In this document: one piece after another, positions 1 to 6,413 of the stretch
Layout: each line of letters starts with the position of its first letter
Position numbering within the stretch: the first letter of the stretch is position 1
Position numbers and translations under genes: made by a program
Origin: Devosia sp.
GTDB lineage: Bacteria > Pseudomonadota > Alphaproteobacteria > Rhizobiales > Devosiaceae
NCBI GenBank assembly: GCA_016793415.1
Contig: JAEUMC010000358.1
Coordinates: 1 to 9,063, forward strand
Direction: 5' to 3'
DNA: 9,063 nt
Notes under the pieces: model-generated
Databases searched by the model: none
What the model was told of the DNA's origin: nothing
The model's input: the letters and a program-made list of their open reading frames with translations, nothing else

Positions 1-1
1 C

Positions 2-106
2 ACGCACCGCGGCCGCACGGGGGTGGGCGGCGAGACCTCCCTCATGGACGTGTTTTTTGTGGCGGGGTTGCGGCTTGTCGCGGGGCGCTATGCGAGGGGC
101 GACTAG
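2..106 (+). CDS. Possible C-terminal end of a convergent gene (partial, unrecognised)
   Basis: A plus-strand frame is open from base 2 to a TAG at 104-106 and would give about 34 residues, so only the tail of any protein is visible. The tail has Gly/Arg-rich residues, then GGETSLMDVFF, then a hydrophobic stretch ending in ARGD. Its stop overlaps the aroA stop on the other strand within a CTAG palindrome, as is common for convergent genes. No family is recognised. In DNA this GC-rich a short open frame can arise by chance, so this is tentative. The start lies outside the window. Confidence 0.33.
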   Translation, partial: THRGRTGVGGETSLMDVFFVAGLRLVAGRYARGD

Positions 107-1380
107 GTCGTCTCCACGCCCAACGACCGCAACGCATCCCAATACCCGGGATACGTCTTCCCCACACAATCCGGGTCGAGGATCGCAATCCCGCCGATCT
201 TCAGCGCCGCCAGTGCAAAACTCATGGCGATGCGGTGGTCCTCATAGGTCTCGATGCTGGTCCGCTGCTTGCGGTGCTTGAGCTCGACGAGGCGCGGGTC
301 GGACGACACCACCAGGTCGTCGCCCTCCTCATGGGCGAGGCCCGGCCGAATGCGGCCGAGTTCGGTCGAAAGCGCCGAGATCCGATCGCATTCCTTCACC
401 CGCAGGTTGGCGATGCCGACGAAGCGCACCGGCGTCTCGTTGAACGCCGCCAGCACAGCCAGCGTCGGCACCGCATCCTGCATCTGCGAACCGTCGATCA
501 CGTCAGGCATGTGCGGGAACATGCGGATCAGCTTCGCCGCCTCGGCGTCGGGCTGGGTAAACGCCTCCATCGGCACGCCGAGATCGATCTCCCCGCCGGT
601 CAGGGCTTCCGCAGCCCAGAGGTAGGTCGCCGCCGACGCGTCGGGCTCGATGTGAAAGTCAGTCGCCTGGTAGCCGGTGGGTTGTACCTGCCAGGTCATC
701 TCGTCAAGCTGCTCGACGCTGGCGCCGAACGCCCGCATCGCCGCGAGCGTCAGGTTGACGTAGCCGCGGGCATCGAGGTCCTTGCCGGTCAGCGCCACTT
801 CGATCGGCCCCTCGCCGAACGGCGCGGCCATCAGCAGCGCCGAGACGTACTGGCTGGAGAGCCCGCCATCGATCTCGACCCGGCCGCTGCCGAACGAGCC
901 GGTGCCGTTGATCACCACCGGCGGGCAGCCGGTCTCGCTGGAGGCGTCGATGCCGAGCGAACGGAGCGCCACCAGCAGCGGCTCGATCGGGCGCTTGCGC
1001 ATCGCCTCGTCGCCATCCACCACCACCCTGCCCTCGACCAGCGACACCGCCGCGGTCAGGAACCGGGTGGCCGTCCCGGCATTACCGAGCATCAGTGGCT
1101 CGGTTGGCGCCTTGAGCGTGCCGTCGCTGGTGACCACGAAGCTGGTCGCATCCGGCTCCTCGACGCTGACGCCCATCTGGATCAGCGCTTTGGCCATCAG
1201 CGCCGTGTCCTTGCTCTTCAGCGCCCCGGTCAGCCGGCTCGTCCCCTTGGCCAGCGCCGCCAGCAGCAGCGCGCGATTGGTGATCGATTTCGAACCCGGC
1301 GGCGTCACCCGGCCGACCAGCGGATGATCAGGCGGAACGATCGTCAAAGCCTCGAGCTTTGAGGAAGCGGCAGCGGTCAT
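103..1380 (-). CDS. aroA: 3-phosphoshikimate 1-carboxyvinyltransferase (EPSP synthase)
   Basis: Cytoplasmic shikimate-pathway enzyme that transfers the enolpyruvyl group of PEP to shikimate-3-phosphate. From the ATG at 1380 the protein has 425 residues, the usual family length. A GGAG lies 6 bases upstream of this ATG; the frame stays open further up to 1416, but that extension (MRPLRRSVTESP) lacks similar support. Visible motifs: PGSKSITNR near residues 28-36 (substrate-binding Lys31 and Arg36), LGNAGTATRFL at 98-108 (PEP/glyphosate loop), GLSSQYVSALLMAAPF, QDAVPTLAVLAAF carrying the catalytic Asp, NLRVKECDR, YEDHRIAMSFA, and GKTYPGYW near the C-terminus. The motif set resembles the E. coli-like group rather than the CP4-like (GDKS) type typical of rhizobia. 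Position 107, equivalent to E. coli Pro101, is Phe. It lies downstream of the suf genes on the same strand but is separated by about 290 bases with a repeat, so it probably has its own promoter. Confidence 0.96.
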   Translation of the reverse strand: MTAAASSKLEALTIVPPDHPLVGRVTPPGSKSITNRALLLAALAKGTSRLTGALKSKDTALMAKALIQMGVSVEEPDATSFVVTSDGTLKAPTEPLMLGNAGTATRFLTAAVSLVEGRVVVDGDEAMRKRPIEPLLVALRSLGIDASSETGCPPVVINGTGSFGSGRVEIDGGLSSQYVSALLMAAPFGEGPIEVALTGKDLDARGYVNLTLAAMRAFGASVEQLDEMTWQVQPTGYQATDFHIEPDASAATYLWAAEALTGGEIDLGVPMEAFTQPDAEAAKLIRMFPHMPDVIDGSQMQDAVPTLAVLAAFNETPVRFVGIANLRVKECDRISALSTELGRIRPGLAHEEGDDLVVSSDPRLVELKHRKQRTSIETYEDHRIAMSFALAALKIGGIAILDPDCVGKTYPGYWDALRSLGVETT

Positions 1381-1420
1381 GGGGGACTCCGTCACAGAGC
1401 GGCGCAACGGCCGCACTCAC

Positions 1421-1435
1421 TCCGGCAGCGCCGGA
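1421..1435. repeat. Small hairpin in the aroA leader
   Basis: A perfect 6-bp inverted repeat (tccggc / gccgga) with a 3-base loop lies about 40 bases upstream of the aroA start. If the aroA transcript starts upstream it would form a stable stem-loop in the 5' leader. No U-run follows it, and no leader peptide or riboswitch architecture is recognised. In a high-GC genome such a short hairpin may mean nothing. Confidence 0.3.
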
Positions 1436-1496
1436 CACATCGATCTGTCGATTGGGCCCGGAGCGTCGCCGGGGTGAGGTTGAAGCAAGCTCGATG

Positions 1497-1526
1497 GATG
1501 TAGCGCAACGGCGGCCCTGCTGCCAA
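1497..1526 (-). promoter_or_regulatory. Weak candidate sigma70-type promoter for aroA
   Basis: On the minus strand TTGGCA (1521-1526) is followed after 18 bases by TACATC (1497-1502), about 115 bases ahead of the aroA start. The -35 match is fair and the -10 match is poor. It is listed because aroA needs a promoter somewhere in 1381-1671 if it is not read through from the suf genes. This is an inference from weak consensus matching. Confidence 0.17.
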
Positions 1527-1564
1527 GTCCATCGTTATGACACTGCAGCCAACCCCAAACTGGA

Positions 1565-1644
1565 TGTCATCCCAGCGAAAGCTGGGACCCAACTATCCTG
1601 CTGCGCGAGCTGCGACACGGCTCCCAGCCTTTGCTGGGATGACA
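1565..1644. repeat. REP-like inverted pair of hairpins downstream of sufA
   Basis: Two copies of a short palindromic unit face each other. The first (1565-1591) reads tgtcatcccagc-gaaa-gctgggaccc, with a 6-bp stem and GAAA loop. The second (1619-1644) is its near-exact reverse complement, with stem cccagc/gctggg around a CTTT loop. The outer 12 bases (1565-1576 and 1633-1644) also pair perfectly with each other, so the whole can fold as two small hairpins or one long one. Translated, such units give the well-known spurious peptides VIPAKAGTQ and WVPAFAGMT, seen here in overlapping frames, which marks this as a dispersed intergenic repeat family of Proteobacteria. It lies about 30 bases past the sufA stop, where it could stop transcription or protect the 3' end of the suf mRNA, although no U-tract follows. 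Confidence 0.85.
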
Positions 1645-1671
1645 CCGAGTGTGGAGCAAGCAAGCCTAAAG

Positions 1672-2052
1672 TCAGGCGTGCGCCCGAGCCTCGGCAAGCG
1701 CCTTCAGATCCGCCGGCTTCAGCTGCACGCTTTCGCCGCAGCCGCATTCGCCGGTCTGGTTCGGGTTCTTGAAGGTGAAGCCGGATTTGAGAATGTCTTC
1801 CTCGAAATCCATCACCGTGCCGAGCAGGAACAGCGTCGCCTTGGGCTCCACATAGACGTGAACGCCCTTCTCCTCGATGTGGTCGTCGCCCTGCACCGGC
1901 TCGCTGACATAGGCGAGCGTGTAGGATTGGCCGGCGCAGCCGGCATCCTTGATGCCGACACGCACGCCTACCACCGGCTTCTCGCTGTCCTCGATGATCT
2001 CGTTGATGCGCTCGACGGCTGCATCGGTGAGGCTCATGATCTTCAAAGGCAT
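1672..2052 (-). CDS. sufA: A-type Fe-S carrier protein (SufA/IscA family)
   Basis: Small cytoplasmic carrier that holds an iron-sulfur cluster (or iron) through three conserved cysteines and passes it to target apoproteins. The protein has 126 residues from the ATG at 2052. The cysteines are visible at 39 (in AGCAGQSYTL) and at 103 and 105 (in GECGCGES); the 64- and 2-residue spacing matches IscA. A second ATG at 2037 (Met6, MSLTDAAVERI) is also possible: the first has an AAGG about 10 bases upstream, the second only a weak GAAG, so the start is not settled. It is the last suf gene of the cluster, 53 bases after the SufT-like gene, with a REP-like element just beyond its stop. Whether it is SufA or IscA by descent cannot be told from the sequence; the name follows the operon. 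Confidence 0.93.
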   Translation of the reverse strand: MPLKIMSLTDAAVERINEIIEDSEKPVVGVRVGIKDAGCAGQSYTLAYVSEPVQGDDHIEEKGVHVYVEPKATLFLLGTVMDFEEDILKSGFTFKNPNQTGECGCGESVQLKPADLKALAEARAHA

Positions 2053-2105
2053 CGGTTCAGGACCTTCATCGTAACAAGACGATATATAGACCTAAAGCGC
2101 GGAAC

Positions 2106-2522
2106 TTACCACCAGTTCAGCGCCACCTGGGCTTCTTCGCTCATGCGCGAAGCGTCCCACGGCGGATCGTAGACCATGTTGACGGTGACATCCTGGATGC
2201 CCTCGACATTGCGCGCCGCATTCTCCACCCAGCCCGGCATTTCACCGGCCACCGGGCAGCCAGGGGCGGTCAGCGTCATGTCGATGGTGAGGTTGCGATC
2301 GTCGTCGAGGTCGACCTTGTAGATCAGCCCGAGCTCGTAGATATCGACCGGGATCTCGGGGTCGTAGACCGTCTTCAGGGCCCCGATCAGGTCCTTGGTG
2401 ATCCGCTCGACGTCCTCGGCGGGAATCGCCGCGCCGACATTGGGCGTGATGCGCGGGGCGTCGCCGGCATTCGGCTCGGTCACCTCGACCTCGGGGGCAA
2501 TCTCGTTCACTTCGTCAGACAT
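2106..2522 (-). CDS. sufT: DUF59/MIP18-family Fe-S assembly protein (SufT-like)
   Basis: A 138-residue protein of the DUF59 (MIP18) family, the form commonly encoded in SUF operons and implicated in maturing Fe-S proteins; its biochemical action is not firmly known. Residues 1-33 are an acidic, Pro-rich, probably disordered extension. The DUF59 core then shows DPEIPVDIYELGLIY at 54-68, LTAPGCP with the conserved Cys89, and MVYDPPWDASRMSEEAQ near the end, finishing in NWW. AAGGA lies 6-7 bases ahead of the ATG at 2522, which supports this start. It sits 32 bases after sufS and 53 before sufA, within the same transcription unit. The family assignment is firm; the symbol follows usage for SUF-linked DUF59 proteins. 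Confidence 0.92.
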   Translation of the reverse strand: MSDEVNEIAPEVEVTEPNAGDAPRITPNVGAAIPAEDVERITKDLIGALKTVYDPEIPVDIYELGLIYKVDLDDDRNLTIDMTLTAPGCPVAGEMPGWVENAARNVEGIQDVTVNMVYDPPWDASRMSEEAQVALNWW

Positions 2523-2554
2523 ATCAGTTCCTTAGACGAAACGGTTTCGCGCTC

Positions 2555-3775
2555 TCACGCAAAGAAGCTTCGCGCTTTTTCGATGCCCTCGACGAGCGCG
2601 TCGATGTCATCCTTGCCGGTATATAGGCCGAAGGAGGCGCGGCAGGTAGAGGTGACGCCGAACCTTTGTAAGAGCGGCATGGCGCAGTGCGTGCCGGCGC
2701 GCACCGCGATGCCGTAGCGATCGAGGATGGTCGACACGTCGTGCGCGTGGGCGCCCTTCACCTCGAACGAAAAGATGCCGCCCTTACCCGGCGCCGTGCC
2801 GATCAGCCGTAGCGAATTGATGCGGCTCAGCCGCTCCATCGCGTAACCGGTGAGTTCCGCTTCATGGGCCTGCGCCGCCTCGCGCCCAACCCCCTCGACA
2901 TAGTCGATGGCGGCGCCCAGCCCGATCGCCTGGACGATCGGCGGCGTGCCGGCCTCGAAGCGGTGTGGCGGCTCGTTGTAGGTGACGGTATCGCGGGTGA
3001 CGGTGTCGATCATCTCGCCGCCGCCCTGATAGGGCTGCATGTCGGCGAGCAGGTCGTAGCGCCCGTACAGCACACCGATGCCGGTGGGGCCATAGAGCTT
3101 GTGGCCGGTGAAGATGTAGAAATCGACGCCGAGGTCCTGCACGTCCACCTTGAGATGCACCGCACCCTGGCTGCCGTCGACCAGCACAGGGATCTTACGC
3201 GCATGGGCGATTTCGACGATCTGTTTGATCGGCGTCACCGTGCCCAGGACGTTGGACATGTGGGTGATCGCCACCATCCGCGTCTTCGGCGTCAGCGCCG
3301 CCTCGAACGCATCGAGGTCAAAGCTGCCGTCGTCGCCTACGTCGACCCACTTCAGCACCGCGCCCTTGCGCTCGCGATGGAAGTGCCAGGGCACCACGTT
3401 GGAGTGGTGCTCCATGATCGAAAGCACGATCTCGTCGCCCTCCCCGATCCTGGGACCGAGGAACGATGCCGCGACGAGGTTGATCGCCTCGGTGGCCGAG
3501 CGGGTGAAGATGATCTCTTCGGGCCGCCTGGCGTTGAGGAAGCGCCGCGTCGCCTCGCGGCCACCTTCGTAAGCTTCGGTCGCCCGGTTGGCGAGCGTAT
3601 GAAGACCGCGATGGACGTTGGCATAGGCGTGCCGATGCGCCCAATCCATCCGGTCGAGCACCTGGTTCGGCTTCTGCGCCGAAGCGCCGCTATCGAGATA
3701 GACCAGCCGATTGCCGTGGATCTTCTCTTCGAGGATCGGGAAGTCGGCGCGGATCTGGTTCAGGTCGAAGGTCAT
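2555..3775 (-). CDS. sufS: Cysteine desulfurase SufS (group II, PLP-dependent)
   Basis: Cytoplasmic PLP enzyme that converts cysteine to alanine and holds the sulfur as a persulfide for cluster assembly. The 406 residues equal the length of E. coli SufS, and the key residues fall at the same numbers: His123 (MEHHSNVVPW), the PLP-binding Lys226 (FTGHKLYGPTGIG) and the catalytic Cys364 (RAGTHCAMPLLQRFG). The short Cys loop defines the SufS (group II) type, in contrast to the IscS-type enzyme at the head of this cluster. An AGGA 8 bases upstream supports the ATG at 3775. Group II enzymes usually need a SufE or SufU partner to accept sulfur; neither is encoded in this window. A 164-base repeat-bearing gap separates it from sufD, which may lower its expression relative to sufBCD. 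Confidence 0.97.
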   Translation of the reverse strand: MTFDLNQIRADFPILEEKIHGNRLVYLDSGASAQKPNQVLDRMDWAHRHAYANVHRGLHTLANRATEAYEGGREATRRFLNARRPEEIIFTRSATEAINLVAASFLGPRIGEGDEIVLSIMEHHSNVVPWHFHRERKGAVLKWVDVGDDGSFDLDAFEAALTPKTRMVAITHMSNVLGTVTPIKQIVEIAHARKIPVLVDGSQGAVHLKVDVQDLGVDFYIFTGHKLYGPTGIGVLYGRYDLLADMQPYQGGGEMIDTVTRDTVTYNEPPHRFEAGTPPIVQAIGLGAAIDYVEGVGREAAQAHEAELTGYAMERLSRINSLRLIGTAPGKGGIFSFEVKGAHAHDVSTILDRYGIAVRAGTHCAMPLLQRFGVTSTCRASFGLYTGKDDIDALVEGIEKARSFFA

Positions 3776-3798
3776 CTCAAAGTTCCTGCGGGGGGCTA

Positions 3799-3923
3799 CC
3801 CCTCACCCTAGCCCTCTCCCCAGAGGGGCGAGGGGACGCACTTTGCACGGTCGGCGCCACATCGCCCCCTCGCCCCTCCAGGGGAGCGCAAAAGCGCCCC
3901 GGGGGAGAGGGTCGGGTGAGGGG
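3799..3923. repeat. GC-rich inverted-repeat element inside the suf operon
   Basis: The sufD-sufS gap is almost filled by a nested inverted repeat. The outer arms (3799-3821, beginning cccctcaccctagccct; 3902-3923, ending gggtgagggg) pair nearly perfectly with one bulge. Inner arms ggggcgagggg (3825-3835) and cccctcgcccc (3866-3876) pair perfectly over 11 bp. The right half holds a further hairpin, gggg-a-gcgc-aaaa-gcgc-cccc (3881-3900). The arms match the CCCTCACCCTAGCCCTCTCCCC type of dispersed repeat found between genes in many Proteobacteria, whose translation gives spurious PSPLPRGARG peptides. No transposase is present. In mRNA it would form a very stable structure between two cotranscribed genes. 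Confidence 0.85.
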
Positions 3924-3939
3924 CGCCACGCACGCCGGA

Positions 3940-5148
3940 CTATGCCTGCGCCAACCACCCCTCGATGACCGCCGTCAGCGCCTCGTTCAGCGCCTCGTCT
4001 TCGATCGGGTCGATCAGTTCGGCGAGGAACGCCCGCACCAGCATGGTCTCGGCATCGGCTTTCGCGATGCCGCGGCTCATCAGGTAGAACAACGAGTCTT
4101 CGTCGAGCTGGCCACAGGTCGAGCCGTGGCCGCAGACCACGTCGTCGGCATAAATCTCGAGCTCGGGCTTGGTGAGAATCTCGGCCTCGTCCGAGAGCAT
4201 CAGCCCCTGGCTCATCAGCTTGGCGTCGGTCTTCTGCGCATCCCTGGCAACCACCAGCCGGCCCTGCACCACCGCCTTCGAGCGCCCACGAGCGATCGAC
4301 TTGAACAGCGGCTTCGATGAAGTGTGCGGCACGGCGTGCAGCGCATCCATGGTGATGTCCGCGTGCTGGCCCTCGGAGACGAGGTTCAACCCGGTAATGT
4401 CGGCATAGGCACCGGCGCCTTCGTAGCGCGGGAACAGCTGCGTCCGGCTCAGTGCCGCACCGGCATTGATGATCAGCGTCCTCAGCTGCGCACCCTCGGC
4501 GAGATGGTACTCGTTGGAGGCGAAATGCGTGGCTTTCTTTGCCGCAAGGTTGACCGTGATGTGGGTCACCCTGGCGTTCTTGCCCAGCGCCAGGTAGGTC
4601 GCGTGGTTGCCGAGATGGGCCTCCTCGCTGCCCGAATAGGTCTCGACGATCACTGCGCTGCTGTCATCGGCAACGAAGATTTTTGCCGCACTGGTCGAAT
4701 GCCCGGCGGCGCCTTCGGTGCGGCGATCGATCTGGATCACCGGATCGACCGAACCGTCGAGGTCGAGCGTCAGGCATTCCCGGGTCAGCGCCAGGTTGAG
4801 ACGCGTAACCACATCGTCACGCGTCGTGAGCACGCTGCCGGCCGCCTTGCCGACGATGACGCCGGCCGGCGCCGTGCCGCTCTCCTGCACCGCGCCATTG
4901 GCGATCATCAACTGATAGGCGCCGGGGACGCGCAGCGCCGGAGCGCTGGCCTCGGTGGCGGCGGCTGCCAGGTCGGGCACCGCGCGCAGCAGCTGCTTGA
5001 GGTCGGTGTAATGATAGGCCTCGACACGCCGGGTCGGCAGCCCTGCGCCGCTGAGGCGCTCGGCCTCCGCGACCGCGCCGGCGGCCGTCAGCTGGTCGAT
5101 GAGCTTTGTTTCAGCCGGCCCGAGCCGGACGGGGACATGCATGGTCAT
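3940..5148 (-). CDS. sufD: SufD, subunit of the SufBCD Fe-S scaffold
   Basis: SufD pairs with SufB and two SufC ATPases to form the scaffold on which Fe-S clusters are assembled; it is thought to help bring iron in and place the cluster at the SufB-SufD interface. The protein has 402 residues, slightly shorter than E. coli SufD. The N-terminal part shows the LPTRRVEAYHYTDL motif typical of the family, the middle is the beta-helix region, and the C-terminus has ADDVVCGHGSTCGQLDED, whose His (about residue 341) corresponds to the functional His360 of E. coli SufD. The final helices (DSLFYLMSRGI...RAFLAELI) are typical. Two starts are possible: ATG at 5148, with AAGGA only 3 bases away, or ATG at 5142 (Met3), with better spacing of 9. 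The gene begins 6 bases after the sufC stop. Confidence 0.96.
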   Translation of the reverse strand: MTMHVPVRLGPAETKLIDQLTAAGAVAEAERLSGAGLPTRRVEAYHYTDLKQLLRAVPDLAAAATEASAPALRVPGAYQLMIANGAVQESGTAPAGVIVGKAAGSVLTTRDDVVTRLNLALTRECLTLDLDGSVDPVIQIDRRTEGAAGHSTSAAKIFVADDSSAVIVETYSGSEEAHLGNHATYLALGKNARVTHITVNLAAKKATHFASNEYHLAEGAQLRTLIINAGAALSRTQLFPRYEGAGAYADITGLNLVSEGQHADITMDALHAVPHTSSKPLFKSIARGRSKAVVQGRLVVARDAQKTDAKLMSQGLMLSDEAEILTKPELEIYADDVVCGHGSTCGQLDEDSLFYLMSRGIAKADAETMLVRAFLAELIDPIEDEALNEALTAVIEGWLAQA

Positions 5149-5154
5149 CGGTCC

Positions 5155-5916
5155 TTATGCCGCCGCTTCGTCGAAGCCGGCATAGCCCTTGGCTTCCAGT
5201 TCCAGCGCCAGTTCCTTGCCGCCGCTCTCGACCACGCGGCCATCCGAGAACACGTGCACCACGTCCGGAACGATGTGGTTGAGCAGCCGCTGGTAGTGGG
5301 TGATCACCAGCATCGAGCGGTCGGCATCGCGCAGCGCGTTGACGCCTTCCGACACCACCTTGAGCGCATCGATGTCGAGGCCGGAATCGGTCTCGTCGAG
5401 GATGCACATCTTGGGCTTCAAGAGCGCCATCTGCAGGATCTCGGCGCGCTTCTTCTCGCCGCCGGAGAACCCCACGTTGAGCGCGCGCTTCAGCATATCG
5501 GCATCGATATGCAGCGCCTTGCCGGCTTCCTTGACCGCCTTCATGAAGTCCGGCGTCGACAGCTCGCCCTCACCATTGGCCTTGCGCTTGGCGTTCAGCG
5601 CCGCCTTGAGGAAGGTCATGGTAGCGACCCCCGGGATCTCGATCGGGTACTGGAAGGCAAGGAACAGCCCGGCCGTGGCGCGCTCCGACGGCTCCATCTC
5701 GAGGATGTTGACGCCGTCGAGCAGCACTTCGCCGCCGGTGATCTCGTAATCTTCCTTGCCGGCCAGCACGTAGCTGAGCGTCGATTTGCCCGAACCGTTG
5801 CGCCCCATGATCGCATGCACTTCGCCCTTGGGGACGATCAGGTTCACGCCTTTGAGGATTTCGCGTTCCTCGATGCGCACGTGCAGGTCGCGGATTTCGA
5901 GCATGGGGGTGGTCAT
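5155..5916 (-). CDS. sufC: SufC, ABC-type ATPase of the Fe-S scaffold
   Basis: Cytoplasmic ABC-family ATPase that drives the conformational changes of SufBCD. The 253 residues are the normal SufC length. Motifs in order: Walker [10 protein letters not shown] (Lys44), Q-loop [12 protein letters not shown] (Gln89), signature FSGGEKKR (150-157), Walker [13 protein letters not shown] (Asp174, Glu175), and H-loop ITHYQR (His207). The SGGEKKR signature and the YPIEIPGV stretch are specific to SufC among ABC proteins. The ATG at 5916 overlaps the stop of the upstream cupin gene as ATGA, and GGAG 7 bases upstream, inside the cupin coding sequence, supplies the ribosome site, so translation is likely coupled. 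In most SUF operons sufC directly follows sufB; here two cupin genes intervene. Confidence 0.98.
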   Translation of the reverse strand: MTTPMLEIRDLHVRIEEREILKGVNLIVPKGEVHAIMGRNGSGKSTLSYVLAGKEDYEITGGEVLLDGVNILEMEPSERATAGLFLAFQYPIEIPGVATMTFLKAALNAKRKANGEGELSTPDFMKAVKEAGKALHIDADMLKRALNVGFSGGEKKRAEILQMALLKPKMCILDETDSGLDIDALKVVSEGVNALRDADRSMLVITHYQRLLNHIVPDVVHVFSDGRVVESGGKELALELEAKGYAGFDEAAA

Positions 5917-6413
5917 TTCACTTCTCCGATGTCTTCGCCGTCCCAGTAGTCGAGGGAGGCATCAGCCAGGCCAATGATGTCGAAGGGCTTCTTCCCGTCG
6001 CTCAGCCGGCTGAAAGCAGCAAACTTGTTCGAGTCCGGGTATTCGACCACTTCGCTCTGCGCCTTGGTCGAGACCCCGTAGTAGCGGAGCGTCACTGCCC
6101 CGGTATTGATGATCTGGTGCGCCACCTCGCGACCGCCGGCCGGTGCGCCAAGCACGTCGCCGGCCTTGATCGGGTAGCTCTCGGCACCGAACCGATAGGT
6201 CCCCTCACCCTCGAGCACGATGAACAGCTCATCCTCGACATGGTGGTTGTGGTAGGGGCAACCGCTCTTGCCGGGTGGCACTTCGTTGTAGCTGATGCCC
6301 ATGCCGGTCATGCCGATCCGGCGGCCGAACGAGGCATCGGTCGAGGCATACCTGGCGCCCTTGCTCCAGCTTTCGAGCGTGAGGTCGGCGATGTTGATGA
6401 CCGGACGGCTCAC
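5913..6413 (-). CDS. Cupin-domain protein 2 (COG3837-like), embedded in the suf operon
   Basis: A small soluble single-cupin protein of 166 residues with no signal peptide or membrane segment. Cupin motif 1 is [20 protein letters not shown] (likely ligands His55, His57, Glu62); motif 2 is [10 protein letters not shown]...AHQIIN (His99). EYPDS and the terminal YWDGED are shared with its neighbour. As I recall, this combination resembles COG3837, conserved cupins of unknown function. The start is taken as GTG at 6413: it overlaps the stop of cupin 1 as GTGA, has GAGG 7 bases upstream, and makes the protein collinear with its paralogue. The open frame runs further up but would overlap cupin 1. 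The C-terminal codons carry the sufC ribosome site. Cys52 lies close to the ligand cluster and has no counterpart in cupin 1. Fold and metal binding are well supported; the function is unknown. Confidence 0.9.
   Translation of the reverse strand: MSRPVINIADLTLESWSKGARYASTDASFGRRIGMTGMGISYNEVPPGKSGCPYHNHHVEDELFIVLEGEGTYRFGAESYPIKAGDVLGAPAGGREVAHQIINTGAVTLRYYGVSTKAQSEVVEYPDSNKFAAFSRLSDGKKPFDIIGLADASLDYWDGEDIGEVK

Noticed and set aside
235..1362. Long plus-strand open frame opposite aroA (375 codons), with similar frames at 2864-3811, 4324-5949 and 6988-8703 opposite the suf genes
   Set aside because: They are antisense to strongly conserved genes. Their products are rich in Arg, His, Asp and Leu with no recognisable motif, as expected from the opposite strand of GC-rich codons.
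1392..2172. Small open frames across the aroA-sufA gap on both strands (for example 1535-1747 minus and 1537-2172 plus)
   Set aside because: They contain VIPAKAGTQ or WVPAFAGMT-like peptides, the spurious translation of the REP-like hairpin unit, and one runs antisense into sufA.
3711..3968. Plus-strand frame through the sufD-sufS gap
   Set aside because: Its PSPLPRGARG-type peptide is the translation of the dispersed inverted repeat, and the rest is antisense to sufS and sufD.
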